Positions 27,025 through 36,519 of a DNA stretch of 64,000 nucleotides are shown here, piece after piece (positions within the stretch are counted from its first letter, which is position 1; every line of letters starts with the position of its first letter). Origin of the DNA: Vallitalea sp. (GTDB lineage: Bacteria; Bacillota; Clostridia; Lachnospirales; Vallitaleaceae); NCBI GenBank assembly GCA_025210235.1, contig JAOASG010000022.1:1-64000 (forward strand), given 5' to 3'. The notes under the pieces were generated by a model. The model was not told the DNA's origin, did not search any database, and saw only the letters and a program-made list of their open reading frames with translations. A program made the position numbers and the translations under genes.

Positions 27025-27164
27025 GAATATATGTAGTTCAATATATAGTTGACTTATATAATATCTTAATATAATATTATATCTAGGTTATTTCTCATAA
27101 TTGGGATTAACATTATAAGATAAATAGATTGAATAGAAAAACTCAGAATAATGGAGGCAGTAAC

Positions 27165-28628
27165 ATGAGTAAAGTAAAAATCAGAACACGTTTTGCACCT
27201 AGTCCAACGGGGAGAATGCATGTTGGTAATCTTAGAACAGCTTTATATGCTTATTTAATTGCTAAACATGAAGATGGAGATTTCTTACTTCGAATAGAAG
27301 ATACAGATAGAGAGAGATATGTAGAAGGTGCAACTGAAATAATTTATAATACATTAAAGAATACAGGGCTTATACATGATGAAGGACCTGATAAAGATGG
27401 TGGAGTCGGACCATATGTTCAAAGCGAAAGACAAGCAAAAGGTATTTATTTAGAATATGCTAAAAAGCTAATTGATAAAGGTGAAGCATACTATTGCTTC
27501 TGTGATAAAGATAGACTAGATACATTACGAAATAAAGCAGAAGAAGCAAAAGAAACATATCGTTATGATAAACATTGTTTGAATTTATCTAAAGAAGAAA
27601 TAGAGAAAAAACTTAGTGATGAAGTGCCTTATATTATTAGACAAAATAATCCTACTACTGGTAGTACTTCATTTAATGATGACATATATGGTAAAATTAC
27701 TGTAGATAATGCTGAACTAGATGATATGATTTTAATAAAATCAGATGGCTATCCTACTTACAATTTTGCAAATGTTGTTGATGATCATCTTATGGGGATT
27801 ACTCATGTTGTAAGAGGAAATGAATATCTATCTTCATCACCAAAATACAATCGTTTATATGAAGCTTTTGGTTGGGAAGTGCCAACATATGTACATTGTC
27901 CATTGATAACGAATGAGGAACATCAAAAGTTAAGTAAAAGAAGTGGACATTCATCTTATGAAGATTTAGTAGAGCAAGGATTCCTTGCTGAGACTATTGT
28001 CAATTTTGTTGCACTTCTTGGATGGAGTCCAAAATCAAATGAAGAGATATTTAGCATGAATGAACTTATTAAAGAATTTGATTATAAAAAAATTAATAAA
28101 TCTCCAGCTGTTTTTGATATGACTAAGTTTAAATGGATGAATGGTGAGTATATTAAGAGAATGACTGATGAAGAATTTCATAGCTTAGCACTTCCATATA
28201 TGAAACAAGTTATAACAAAAGAGAATATAGGTCTTAAAAAGATTAGTCCATTAATAAAATCAAGAGTAGAAGTATTAACTGATATTTCAGGACATCTAGA
28301 TTTCTTTGAAGAGTTACCAGATTATAGTATAGATTTATATAATCACAAAAGAATGAAAACAAATCCTGAAAATTCATTAGAAAACTTACAAAAACTTCTA
28401 CCTATGTTAGAAGAACAAGAAGACTTTGATAAAGATAGTCTGCATGAATCTGTTATGGCATTTGTAAAAGAACTTGGTATTAAGAATGGACAAATGTTAT
28501 GGCCACTTAGAACTGCGTTATCAGGAAAAGCAATGTCACCTGGTGGAGCTTTTGATTTAGCAGATATATTTGGTAAAGAAGAGACTATACGAAGAATAAA
28601 AGTTGGAATAGAAAAATTAAATGCTTAA
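27165..28628 (+). CDS. gltX: Glutamyl-tRNA synthetase
   Basis: A 487-residue class I synthetase that charges tRNA-Glu (and possibly tRNA-Gln, if the organism uses the amidotransferase route). The HIGH motif is HVGN in [19 protein letters not shown], and the KMSKS motif is KLSKRSG. Cys residues in [10 protein letters not shown] sit where some family members bind zinc. I start at the ATG at 27165, preceded by TGGAGG; an upstream TTG extension has no ribosome site. It appears to be a single-gene transcript. Confidence 0.95.
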   Translation: MSKVKIRTRFAPSPTGRMHVGNLRTALYAYLIAKHEDGDFLLRIEDTDRERYVEGATEIIYNTLKNTGLIHDEGPDKDGGVGPYVQSERQAKGIYLEYAKKLIDKGEAYYCFCDKDRLDTLRNKAEEAKETYRYDKHCLNLSKEEIEKKLSDEVPYIIRQNNPTTGSTSFNDDIYGKITVDNAELDDMILIKSDGYPTYNFANVVDDHLMGITHVVRGNEYLSSSPKYNRLYEAFGWEVPTYVHCPLITNEEHQKLSKRSGHSSYEDLVEQGFLAETIVNFVALLGWSPKSNEEIFSMNELIKEFDYKKINKSPAVFDMTKFKWMNGEYIKRMTDEEFHSLALPYMKQVITKENIGLKKISPLIKSRVEVLTDISGHLDFFEELPDYSIDLYNHKRMKTNPENSLENLQKLLPMLEEQEDFDKDSLHESVMAFVKELGIKNGQMLWPLRTALSGKAMSPGGAFDLADIFGKEETIRRIKVGIEKLNA

Positions 28629-28657
28629 AAATTTTAAAAATATAGAAATTTAAATAG

Positions 28658-28686
28658 TTGACAAATAAATTAATAAATGTTAATAT
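28658..28686 (+). promoter_or_regulatory. Promoter of the leuA T-box transcript
   Basis: TTGACA (28658-28663), a 17-bp spacer and TAATAT (28681-28686), about 20 bp before the T-box leader. Confidence 0.65.
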
Positions 28687-28706
28687 ATTAAAAAGTTAAT
28701 ACGTTA

Positions 28707-29090
28707 AAGACTGTGAAAAGGAATAGTAGATATTTTGATAATTATAGAGAGCTATTGGTTGGTGAAAAATAGCATTTGATAAATATTGAACTCGCCTTGG
28801 AGTTGCTCACTGAACTATTAGTAGGAGGAGACGGATTCCAACCGTTAAATTGGCAGGATATCGGTGATGTTTGCCTGTATCTATAGATTACAAATTTATT
28901 TTGTAAAGAGTGGTTTTGCGATAATAATACCTTTCGTCTCTTTTGATGAAAGGTTTTTTTGTATATTTCCACCCATTACAAATGATATGACCCAAGCTAA
29001 CTATATCCAGTGAGTGTATTTCGTGTAGGAATAAATAAGAGTGGTACCGCGGACCTTCGTCTCTTTTAATAAGAGATTGAGGTCTTTTTT
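28707..29090 (+). promoter_or_regulatory. Leucine T-box leader with two terminators
   Basis: A tRNA-sensing leader. Stem I features are present: AGAGAGCT with the distal GGTTGGTGAAAA loop, then the specifier region GAACTCGC, where CTC (Leu) fits the leuA gene behind it. The antiterminator bulge AGAGTGGTACCGCGG is at 29038-29052, with its terminator GACCT...AGGTC plus TTTTTT ending at 29090. A second, degenerate T-box (AGAGTGGTTTTGCG, 28907-28920) with its own terminator ACCTTTC...GAAAGGT plus T-run (28929-28960) lies upstream, before the good one. Confidence 0.9.
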
Positions 29091-29123
29091 ACATTTATTT
29101 TAGTTAAAGAAGGAGGAGTTAAA

Positions 29124-30800
29124 ATGAGTTATAAAAAATATAAGAAATTTGAGCCTGTGAAATTAGAAAACAGAGAATGGCCATCAAAAACAATAGATAA
29201 AGCGCCTATTTGGTGTAGCGTGGACTTAAGAGATGGTAATCAAGCATTACCTGTACCAATGAATGTTGATAAGAAAACAAAAATGTTTAATTTACTTAAG
29301 GATATGGGGTTTAAGGAAATTGAAGTTGGATTTCCTTCTGCTTCAAAAGCAGAATTTGAGTTTACTCGTAAACTAATTGAAGAAAATATGTTAGATGATG
29401 ATATGACAATTCAAGTTTTAACTCAAGCAAGAGAAAAGCTTATCGCAAAAACTTTTGATGCTATTGATGGATGTAAAAGAGCAATTGTTCATGTTTATAA
29501 TTCTACTTCAACTTTGCAAAGAAAAGTTGTTTTTAAAAAGAATAGAAAAGAAATAATAGATATTGCTGTTGAAGGAGTTAAGTTAGTAAAAGAATTTGCA
29601 AAGAAAAGTAATGTGGAAGAAATTACTCTAGAATATTCACCTGAGAGTTTTACAGGAACAGAACTTGATTTTGCTCTTGAAATCTGTGAAGCTGTTATTG
29701 CTACATGGAATCCAACTAAAGAAAATAAAATAATAATTAATTTACCTGCGACGGTTGAAATGTCAATGCCAAATATTTATGCAGATCAAATTGAATGGTT
29801 TTGTAAAAATATTAGTTGTAGAGAAAATGTGATTATTAGTGTTCACACTCATAATGATAGAGGAACTGGTGTAGCAGCTACAGAACTCGCAATGTTAGCT
29901 GGAGCAGATAGAGTAGAAGGAACATTATTTGGAAATGGAGAAAGAACAGGTAATCTTGACTTATTAACAGTAGCTATGAATCTATATTCACAGGGTATTA
30001 ATCCTAGACTTAATATAATTGATATTAACAATATAATTAATATTTATGAAGAATGTACAATGTTAAAGGTTCATGAACGTCATCCTTATGCAGGGGAATT
30101 AGTTTATACTGCTTTTTCAGGTTCTCATCAAGATGCTATAAAAAAAGGCCTAGATTGTTATAATAATGAGAATAATGATTATTGGGAAGTTCCTTATCTA
30201 CCAATTAATCCTGCAGATATTGGAAGAGAATATGAAGCAATCATTCGTATAAATAGCCAATCAGGTAAAGGTGGTATTGCCTATATTCTTGAATCTCAAT
30301 ATGGGTATAAATTACCTAAAAAAATGCATCCAGAAGTTGGCACGATAGTACAGAAAGTAACAGATAATACTGGAAAAGAATTAAATCCAAATGAAATATT
30401 GAATATTTTTACAAAGGAATATATAGAGCAAGAAAATAGTGCTATAGTATTGAATAATTTTACTAGCAAGATTGAAAATAAAAAAGCAAAACTTAAAGAT
30501 GTTGAAGTAACTATGGTAGCTGAATTAACATTTAAAAATGAAGAAAAAACAATTAAAGGTAAAGGAAATGGACCAATAGCTGCATTTGTGAATGGAGTAA
30601 GAGAACTAAATATTCCTAAGTTTAAGTTAGTTGAATATGAAGAGCATAGTATGAATGGTGGTGCAGATGCTCAAGCTGTTGCATATATAGGACTAATTAA
30701 CGAAAATGGAGTAACTAAATATGGAATTGGAAAAGATTCAAATATTAATTTAGCCTCAATTAAAGCTTTAATCAGTGCTGTAAATCGTCATATGAAATAA
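29124..30800 (+). CDS. leuA: 2-isopropylmalate synthase (LeuA type 2)
   Basis: A 558-residue enzyme that joins acetyl-CoA and 2-oxoisovalerate in the first step of leucine synthesis. The catalytic barrel starts with CSVDLRDGNQAL (metal and substrate residues). It contains VHTHNDRGTGVAATELA and GNGERTGNLDL, and the C-terminal LeuA-dimer allosteric domain spans about 420-558 and binds leucine. The length and the WPSKTIDKAPIW start are those of the longer type 2 family. The T-box leader controls it by uncharged tRNA-Leu. No other leu genes follow. Confidence 0.95.
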   Translation: MSYKKYKKFEPVKLENREWPSKTIDKAPIWCSVDLRDGNQALPVPMNVDKKTKMFNLLKDMGFKEIEVGFPSASKAEFEFTRKLIEENMLDDDMTIQVLTQAREKLIAKTFDAIDGCKRAIVHVYNSTSTLQRKVVFKKNRKEIIDIAVEGVKLVKEFAKKSNVEEITLEYSPESFTGTELDFALEICEAVIATWNPTKENKIIINLPATVEMSMPNIYADQIEWFCKNISCRENVIISVHTHNDRGTGVAATELAMLAGADRVEGTLFGNGERTGNLDLLTVAMNLYSQGINPRLNIIDINNIINIYEECTMLKVHERHPYAGELVYTAFSGSHQDAIKKGLDCYNNENNDYWEVPYLPINPADIGREYEAIIRINSQSGKGGIAYILESQYGYKLPKKMHPEVGTIVQKVTDNTGKELNPNEILNIFTKEYIEQENSAIVLNNFTSKIENKKAKLKDVEVTMVAELTFKNEEKTIKGKGNGPIAAFVNGVRELNIPKFKLVEYEEHSMNGGADAQAVAYIGLINENGVTKYGIGKDSNINLASIKALISAVNRHMK

Positions 30801-30866
30801 TTATTATTTTCTAGAAATATAGTAGTAATTGTAAACATTAGATTTTAATATTTTAAATTAAAAAGT

Positions 30867-30958
30867 AAACCATATATTTTAATAATTTAGTTCTGTTCAT
30901 ATTACCGTAATTGCAAGTTATAATATGTAGAATTTTTGATTATTACTATATATGGTTT
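30867..30958. repeat. Imperfect 92-bp palindrome downstream of leuA
   Basis: The arms pair in order: AAACCATATA with TATATGGTTT, TAATAAT with ATTATTA, TCT with AGA, and CATATTA with TAATATG. GTAATTGC sits near the centre. A short T-run (TTTTT) follows the right arm, so it may terminate leuA. It is distinct from the 118-bp family. Confidence 0.55.
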
Positions 30959-31058
30959 TTAAATATATATTTTACTTAATAGTATATAAGTGGTTTGTTA
31001 AATGTTGCAATATTAACACTACAAGACGTAGTTTATAAAATCATATGTTGTATATTAC

Positions 31059-31087
31059 TTGACAATATAAATAAAATAAATTATACT
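31059..31087 (+). promoter_or_regulatory. Promoter of the FabK-like gene
   Basis: A consensus TTGACA (31059-31064), a 17-bp spacer and TATACT (31082-31087). Confidence 0.75.
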
Positions 31088-31115
31088 TTGAATATCAAAA
31101 TATTTGAACATCAAA
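31087..31115 (+). promoter_or_regulatory. Two tandem FabT-like operators
   Basis: TTTGAATATCAAA (31087-31099) and TTTGAACATCAAA (31103-31115) are two TTTGA-N3-TCAAA palindromes, 16 bp apart centre to centre. The first touches the -10. The FabT repressor of fatty-acid genes in Streptococcus/Enterococcus recognises sites of this form. The regulator gene is not in the window. Confidence 0.6.
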
Positions 31116-31139
31116 TATTAAGAGTAGGAGGACTGTAGA

Positions 31140-32201
31140 TTGAATATACCAAAACTTAAAATCGGAGATTTAAATATAAAGTTGCCTATAATTCAAGGTG
31201 GAATGGGAATTGGGGTGTCAAAATCTAATTTAGCTTCGGCTGTAGCTAATGAAGGGGGTGTAGGAGTTATTTCTGGAGTTCAGATAGGTTATGAAGAGCC
31301 AGACTTCTTTACAAATACTTTAGAGGCTAATATTAGAGCATTAAAAAAAGAAATAAGAAAGGCTAGAAAAATTAGCCAGGATGGTATTCTTGGAGTTAAT
31401 TTAATGGTAGCCATGAAGAATTATTCAGAACTTGTAAAAACAATTATTAATGAAAAAATTGATATTATTATATCAGGAGCTGGATTGCCAATAGAATTAC
31501 CTAAACTTGTAAAAGGGAAAAGTACTAAAATTATACCAATTGTTTCATCAGCTAAAGCAATAAGGATTATTTTAAAGCAATGGGAAAAATCTATGCGGTT
31601 ACCAGATGCAGTTATTGTTGAAGGGCCTGATGCAGGAGGACATCTTGGATTTAAGGCAAAAGAATTAATTTCTAATACTTATCAAGATCTTGGAGAGATT
31701 GTTAAAGATGTAATAAAAACGGTTAATCCTTATGAGAAAAAATATAATAAAAAAATTCCAGTTATTGCAGCAGGTGGAATTATAGATGGAGAAGATATAG
31801 GTAATATGTTATCAATAGGTGCACAGGGTGTTCAGATGGGTTCTAGATTTGTAGCTACTTATGAGTGCGATGCATGTGATAGTTTTAAAGAGGCTTATAT
31901 TAATGCTAACAAAAATGATATATGTCTAATTAATAGCCCAGTAGGTCTTCCAGGAAGAGCTATTAAAAATAACTTTATTGATAAGACGAAGGAAGGGAGA
32001 ATACCTGTTAAGAAATGTTTTGCTTGTCTTTCAAAGTGTAATCCAGCAGATACTCCCTATTGTATATCACAGGCTTTAATTAACTCAGTACAAGGCAAAG
32101 AAGGACTAATATTTTCAGGTAATAGAGCTAATGAGATAAATGGAATGATGTCAGTAAAGAATTTAATGAAAAAACTTAAGGATGAATTAAAAATACTTTA
32201 A
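31140..32201 (+). CDS. FMN oxidoreductase, FabK/nitronate monooxygenase family
   Basis: A 353-residue flavin barrel. LPIIQGGMGIGVSKSNLASA at the start, GPDAGGHLG (FMN phosphate/His loop) and VIAAGGIIDGEDI are typical of the 2-nitropropane dioxygenase/FabK superfamily. An extra C-terminal cluster C-x2-C-x3-C-x7-C (CFACLSKC...YC) marks a Clostridia-type branch and may bind metal or iron-sulfur. It starts at a TTG with AGGAGG upstream. The FabT-like operators hint at a fatty-acid role (enoyl-ACP reductase), but nitronate oxidation is equally possible from sequence. Confidence 0.8.
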   Translation: MNIPKLKIGDLNIKLPIIQGGMGIGVSKSNLASAVANEGGVGVISGVQIGYEEPDFFTNTLEANIRALKKEIRKARKISQDGILGVNLMVAMKNYSELVKTIINEKIDIIISGAGLPIELPKLVKGKSTKIIPIVSSAKAIRIILKQWEKSMRLPDAVIVEGPDAGGHLGFKAKELISNTYQDLGEIVKDVIKTVNPYEKKYNKKIPVIAAGGIIDGEDIGNMLSIGAQGVQMGSRFVATYECDACDSFKEAYINANKNDICLINSPVGLPGRAIKNNFIDKTKEGRIPVKKCFACLSKCNPADTPYCISQALINSVQGKEGLIFSGNRANEINGMMSVKNLMKKLKDELKIL

Positions 32202-32212
32202 TAAGTATATAC

Positions 32213-32548
32213 TTATATAGATAACTCATTATCAATTGATTCTATAATTTCCATATTTATTTCATGGATAGTACCTTGAACTTGTTGTAGAGCTGATGAA
32301 TAATCTCTGATTATAGTATTACTTGTCATACGTTCAAAAGAATTAATTAGTTTTTTCATTTCATCTTCCATTTGTTTTGGAGGAAGATTAGCTTGATATA
32401 ATTCATCTTGTTTTGATTGAAAATTTTTAACAATATTATATAATTTAGGGTCTTGTATTATACTATTTTTTAGCTTTTTAGCTGTAGTATATTCTGGACT
32501 CTTTTTTATTAGCTGTATAATATCCATAGTTTTTTGCTCAATACTCAA
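32213..32548 (-). CDS. YlbF/YmcA-family protein
   Basis: A 111-residue helical protein of the YlbF/YmcA (Com_YlbF) family. In Bacillus, relatives form a complex with RicT that acts on RNase Y, mRNA processing, competence and sporulation. I start at the TTG at 32548 (AAGAGGTGA at normal spacing); an ATG 13 codons upstream has no ribosome site. The pattern PEYTTAKKLKNSIIQDP...LYNIVKNFQSKQDEL is the conserved part. It is convergent with the FabK-like gene. Confidence 0.75.
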   Translation of the reverse strand: MSIEQKTMDIIQLIKKSPEYTTAKKLKNSIIQDPKLYNIVKNFQSKQDELYQANLPPKQMEDEMKKLINSFERMTSNTIIRDYSSALQQVQGTIHEINMEIIESIDNELSI

Positions 32549-32790
32549 ATTATCACCTCTTTTATAATTATATAATATACAATTCAAATATAATTTTTAT
32601 AAGCTTGACTAACTTAAAAGATAAAAATTTACTAGTAATAATATATTCATACTATAAAAAAATATGATAAATTATGTTATAATTAATATACTTGTTTTGT
32701 TTTCGTTATTACAAAGTTAAGTAAATGATGTAACTTATATAGCTTACTAGCATATAATAATATAAGGTTTCCTACTAAGTAGGTGTTTTA

Positions 32791-33048
32791 ATGAAACAAG
32801 AAAATGTTAATGATGTATTAAACTTACTATCATCTTATATATTTAAAGAATGTAATGATTTAGGTGTAATCACGTTGCAACAAATACATAATATTATTAA
32901 TATTTTAGTAAAAGCAAACATACCATTTAATCTAAACATCTCTGAGGGAACTAGAAGATTAGCAAAAAGAGCAATATTAACTGTGTATATAACACCTACT
33001 TTTGAAATAAGAAAATTATACCAGTTTGAGGAAGGAAGAGTAGAATAA
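32791..33048 (+). CDS. Hypothetical protein
   Basis: An 85-residue soluble protein with a helical N-terminal half and a beta-rich end (AILTVYITPTFEIRKLYQF). No family is recognised. AAGTAGGTG precedes the ATG. MITE copy B begins 16 bases after its stop codon, between it and the HAD gene. Confidence 0.55.
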   Translation: MKQENVNDVLNLLSSYIFKECNDLGVITLQQIHNIINILVKANIPFNLNISEGTRRLAKRAILTVYITPTFEIRKLYQFEEGRVE

Positions 33049-33064
33049 TAACTCTTATGATAAT

Positions 33065-33182
33065 AGGTAATTGCGAAACTATGGATTTTAATTCTTTACA
33101 TACAATATGTAGTTCTTATTATAAGCGGGAACCCAACATATTGTATTAAAGAATCAACTTAATGTAGTTTCGCAATTACTTA
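33065..33182 (+). repeat. MITE-like palindromic repeat, copy B
   Basis: A well-kept 118-bp copy in the same orientation as copy A (AGGTAATTGCGAAACTA left end, TTTCGCAATTACTTA right end). ATAAT occurs directly on both sides (33060-33064 and 33183-33187). It separates the 32791 gene from the HAD gene and leaves only 22 bp before the HAD start codon. Confidence 0.9.
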
Positions 33183-33204
33183 ATAATAATTATGAAAGGA
33201 ACTT

Positions 33205-33918
33205 ATGATGAATACAATTTTATTTGATTTAGATGGTACTTTATTACCATTAGAAGAAAAAAAGTTTATTGATACATATTTTAATGAAATGTATAAAACA
33301 TTTGAAGATATAATTGAAAAAGATTTATTGGTAAAATATGTATGGGAAGCTACTAATGTTATGAGAGGAAATATTGAAAAAAGCAAAACCAATATGGAAA
33401 TATTTATGAGTAAGTTTGAAGAATTAATAGGTGAAGATTTTGATGAATATAAAAATCGATTTGATGGATTTTATGATACTGGGTTTTTAGCAGTTGAAAA
33501 AAGTGTATCAAAAAATGATTATGTTATTAAATCAGTTAACTTATTAAAAGAAAAAGGATATACAGTCGTTTTAGCTACTAATCCGTTATTTCCACTTAAG
33601 GCAATTAAACATAGGATTAACTGGGCGGGGCTTAAAAAAGAAGATTTTCACCACATAACATCATATGAAAATAGTCATTATTGCAAACCATCTCTTAATT
33701 ATTATGAAGAGATACTATATACTATTGATAAGAAGCCTAAGGAATGTATAATGATAGGAAATGATGTGCAAGAAGATTTAGTAGCAGGAGATTTAGGACT
33801 AGAAACATTTCTAATAGAAAATCATATAATTAATAGAAATGATGATGAAATAAAATGTACTTATAGAGGAAAGTATGAAGATTTATATGATTTTGTAAAT
33901 AATTTACCCAATTTATAA
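33205..33918 (+). CDS. HAD-family phosphatase
   Basis: A 237-residue haloacid-dehalogenase-type hydrolase. Motif I is ILFDLDGTLLP (nucleophile D8, acid D10), motif II is LATNPLFP, motif III includes the lysine in CKPSLNYYEEIL, and motif IV is MIGNDVQEDLVAG. An alpha-helical cap lies between motifs I and II. Such enzymes remove phosphate from small metabolites; the substrate is not predictable here. The ribosome site GAAAGGA lies directly behind MITE copy B. Confidence 0.85.
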   Translation: MMNTILFDLDGTLLPLEEKKFIDTYFNEMYKTFEDIIEKDLLVKYVWEATNVMRGNIEKSKTNMEIFMSKFEELIGEDFDEYKNRFDGFYDTGFLAVEKSVSKNDYVIKSVNLLKEKGYTVVLATNPLFPLKAIKHRINWAGLKKEDFHHITSYENSHYCKPSLNYYEEILYTIDKKPKECIMIGNDVQEDLVAGDLGLETFLIENHIINRNDDEIKCTYRGKYEDLYDFVNNLPNL

Positions 33919-33947
33919 ATAACTCAACTTTTCCGCCTTTAATTTAA

Positions 33948-34048
33948 TGCAGATAAATTAAGCGTTATAGGTTTGGTTTGCAGAATAAATATATAGAAAA
34001 AACATCTATATTTTTATTCTGCAAAGCCTTATAATTAGCTTATCTGCA
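33948..34048. repeat. 101-bp interrupted palindrome between convergent genes
   Basis: TGCAGATAA and TTATCTGCA form the ends. Inside, TTATAGG pairs with CCTTATAA, and TTGCAGAATAAA with TTTATTCTGCAA around a TATAGA/TCTATA core. It would fold into a long hairpin. It may serve as a bidirectional terminator, or be a different small mobile repeat; only one copy is in the window. Confidence 0.6.
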
Positions 34049-34089
34049 TAGAATATTACTATCTTTTATATATAGCGAGGAAAGCTTCT

Positions 34090-36447
34090 TTAGCGGATTG
34101 GGCAAACTCCATTATCGCAACTAGAATTACCAATATCAAACTCTATTTCTTCTTTTTCATATTTTTTTATAAGATTAGAGAGAAAAGGCTTTAAATTACG
34201 TATACGTTTATTAAATTCTCCCTCATCTATTGATTCGTAAGGAAGGAGTTTGTAGAAATTATCATCCAATGATAAGAAAGATAATGCTACAATGTCATCC
34301 CAATTATTCCATACCCATTCTTCAACGTCATCCCATTCATTATCTTTGACATGTACAGTGATTGAACAGTTATGATCAACATAGTTATCCATAAATAATT
34401 TGTAGTTTTCTAATTGCTCAATCGCACTAACATCATATTTTGTAATTCCTTCTGGAGCTTTTACAGGAAATTCAATAACTTTGGTAGTACAGGTTTCATA
34501 ATCTTGTCCAACTTCAGGGAAAATTGGGTATTGCAATTCTTCACAAACTTTTGTAAGTGGGTCATCGCTATTTATTCTAACTCTTCTAATATAATATGGT
34601 GAATGAGAATAATGTACACCGCTAGATACTGTTGGAAGTTGACTTAGAGTTCCTTCTGGTTTTATTGTTGTTACAAGGAGTGGTTTGTTTTCACCTATTT
34701 CATCAGCATAATCGTTAGCAGATGTCTGAGCAATTGTTCGTAGTTTACTTAGTAATTTTCCTTGTTCACTCTTTGAAAGACCTACTGCATTAACCATATC
34801 TTGCCATCCTGTTAAAGAACAACCTAATAACTTATCTCTTTTTTGAGTATAGTTCCATCTAGGGATTTCTAATTCTGTGCAAGTCATTCTATATCCTGCT
34901 CTGGCAGATAATTTCTGAGCTTCATATAAACTATTATAGGCTAAAGAGTTATCTTCTTTAACAAATGAAAAAACATTAATTGTTGTTAGATTACATAAAC
35001 CTTTTGAATCTAGAAGTATTTCACCACAAGGATTGACACCATTCATGTTTGGTCTTCTTTTTAGACCAGCAGCTTCATTTACCCACCCAGGTTCACCTGA
35101 ATATCTCATTTGCTGTAATTGCCAATGTAATTGTTCTCTTGTAGGTTTTTCTTTATAATAAATAGAATTATTACTCATTTGTCGATGAATAATATCTTCG
35201 TCAACAATCCATTGGCCATCAATTTGTTTGTATAGATTATTTTTAGCTTCAATAGCCTCTTTGTCACATGGATCAACAAGAACAATTTCTGCAGTTCTCC
35301 TAACACCTCCTACAACTACGTTTTCACCAATAATATTTGCAATATCGAGACAATCAATAGGAAGTAATTTAATGTAATTTTCATTATTTAATAGGCTACG
35401 TTTTTGCATAATATTTGTTATTTTTATAAACATATTTTTAAGACTAGAATGGCCACTAGCAGTTCCACCAAATGTTTTCAGTTTTTCTCCTTTTGGTCTA
35501 ACATGATTATAATTAATAATTATAGTTTTAATTTTGCGATATTCGTTACTATATAGTATTTTAAGATAGAAATCTAGAGCTTGAACCCAGCCCTCTTTAC
35601 TATCGCCAATAACTATTTTTACTGTATTATTATGTCTAAATTGTAGGCTAGTACTGTCTTCCCTAAGAGGAATAGGAATAGGGGTGTAATCTTCGTGAAT
35701 AATATCAAAATTTGTTCTTATTTTTGGTAGTTTATTAATGTCATCTTTTAATATTCTTATTCCTACACCAGAACCAATCATTAATAAATAAAATAAGTCT
35801 TTATACGCATCAAAATCATCAATAATAGTAAAAGCACAATTATAGTTGGACATTGGGTAGTTTTTACTTACACCAGTATTTCCTACCCAAAATGTACGTC
35901 CTGATAGAAATTGTTTTAGGTTAAATATATTATCATATAATTTTTCTGCTTCTTCTTTTGTAGTCGGCACTAAACTGCAATTATATTCTACAGCCCTTCT
36001 TACAGTTTCCCACCAATATTCACGTCTTTTTTCTTCAGGAAGCCATCTAGAATAAGTACGATAATAAACAAAAGTGCCTAATTGTTTCATTGGATTAGGT
36101 AGGTGTTTGTAACGACTTATAAATTCTTCTGTAAGTAATCTGCCATCAGTACGTTTGCTTCTATTATCTCTAGTTTTATCTCTTTCGTAACGATATAATA
36201 TATACCTTTTTGCGGCATCTTTTCTAGGAGAGTCCATAAGTTGTTCTTCAACTAAATCTTGTATTATTTCCACAGAAATAGGTGTATTATAAGTATTTAA
36301 TCTATCTTTTATAGTATGGGCAATTTTAGTTGCTAATTCAGTATCTACACTAGCTTTTGTTTCAGCCATAGATAAGCTAATAGCTGTAATTATCTTGTTA
36401 ACGTCAAAACTAACTATAGATTCATTTCTTTTTAAAACTTTTAGCAT
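34090..36447 (-). CDS. Adenosylcobalamin-dependent ribonucleoside-triphosphate reductase
   Basis: A 785-residue class II reductase of the monomeric Lactobacillus leichmannii (RTPR) type, making dNTPs from NTPs with B12. An N-terminal ATP-cone at about 1-95 (LKVLKRNESIVSFDVNKI) is followed by the RTPR core: RLLTEEFISRYKHLPNP, the redox Cys in MSNYNCAFTIID, the radical Cys loop NPCGEILLDSKGLCNL, and the C-terminal thiol pair S-C-x4-C-P in NSSCDNGVCPIR. The extra ATP-cone allows overall dATP control. Paired NrdR boxes cover its promoter. Confidence 0.95.
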   Translation of the reverse strand: MLKVLKRNESIVSFDVNKIITAISLSMAETKASVDTELATKIAHTIKDRLNTYNTPISVEIIQDLVEEQLMDSPRKDAAKRYILYRYERDKTRDNRSKRTDGRLLTEEFISRYKHLPNPMKQLGTFVYYRTYSRWLPEEKRREYWWETVRRAVEYNCSLVPTTKEEAEKLYDNIFNLKQFLSGRTFWVGNTGVSKNYPMSNYNCAFTIIDDFDAYKDLFYLLMIGSGVGIRILKDDINKLPKIRTNFDIIHEDYTPIPIPLREDSTSLQFRHNNTVKIVIGDSKEGWVQALDFYLKILYSNEYRKIKTIIINYNHVRPKGEKLKTFGGTASGHSSLKNMFIKITNIMQKRSLLNNENYIKLLPIDCLDIANIIGENVVVGGVRRTAEIVLVDPCDKEAIEAKNNLYKQIDGQWIVDEDIIHRQMSNNSIYYKEKPTREQLHWQLQQMRYSGEPGWVNEAAGLKRRPNMNGVNPCGEILLDSKGLCNLTTINVFSFVKEDNSLAYNSLYEAQKLSARAGYRMTCTELEIPRWNYTQKRDKLLGCSLTGWQDMVNAVGLSKSEQGKLLSKLRTIAQTSANDYADEIGENKPLLVTTIKPEGTLSQLPTVSSGVHYSHSPYYIRRVRINSDDPLTKVCEELQYPIFPEVGQDYETCTTKVIEFPVKAPEGITKYDVSAIEQLENYKLFMDNYVDHNCSITVHVKDNEWDDVEEWVWNNWDDIVALSFLSLDDNFYKLLPYESIDEGEFNKRIRNLKPFLSNLIKKYEKEEIEFDIGNSSCDNGVCPIR

Positions 36448-36471
36448 ATATTTTCATTCCTTTCGACGCAA

Positions 36472-36519
36472 ATACAATATATGGTATTTGTCTGTAGATG
36501 AATATACCATATATTGTAT
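36472..36519 (-). promoter_or_regulatory. Paired NrdR boxes
   Basis: ATACAATATATGGTAT (36472-36487) and ATACCATATATTGTAT (36504-36519) each match the NrdR consensus ACACTATATATAGTGT at 12 of 16 positions and are exact inverses of each other. The gap is 16 bp, the three-turn spacing known for NrdR. One box covers the -10 of the promoter. Confidence 0.75.

Noticed and set aside
30867..30958. Degenerate copy of the 118-bp repeat because it contains GTAATTGC
   Set aside because: The motif is at the centre rather than the ends, and the arms differ from the family.
31140..32201. Firm naming of the oxidoreductase as FabK
   Set aside because: Nitronate monooxygenases and FabK cannot be separated here by motif, and the Cys cluster is typical of the former; only the operator points to lipid metabolism.
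33948..34048. A tenth copy of the 118-bp repeat family
   Set aside because: Length and terminal sequence (TGCAGATAA) differ; only the palindromic nature is shared.
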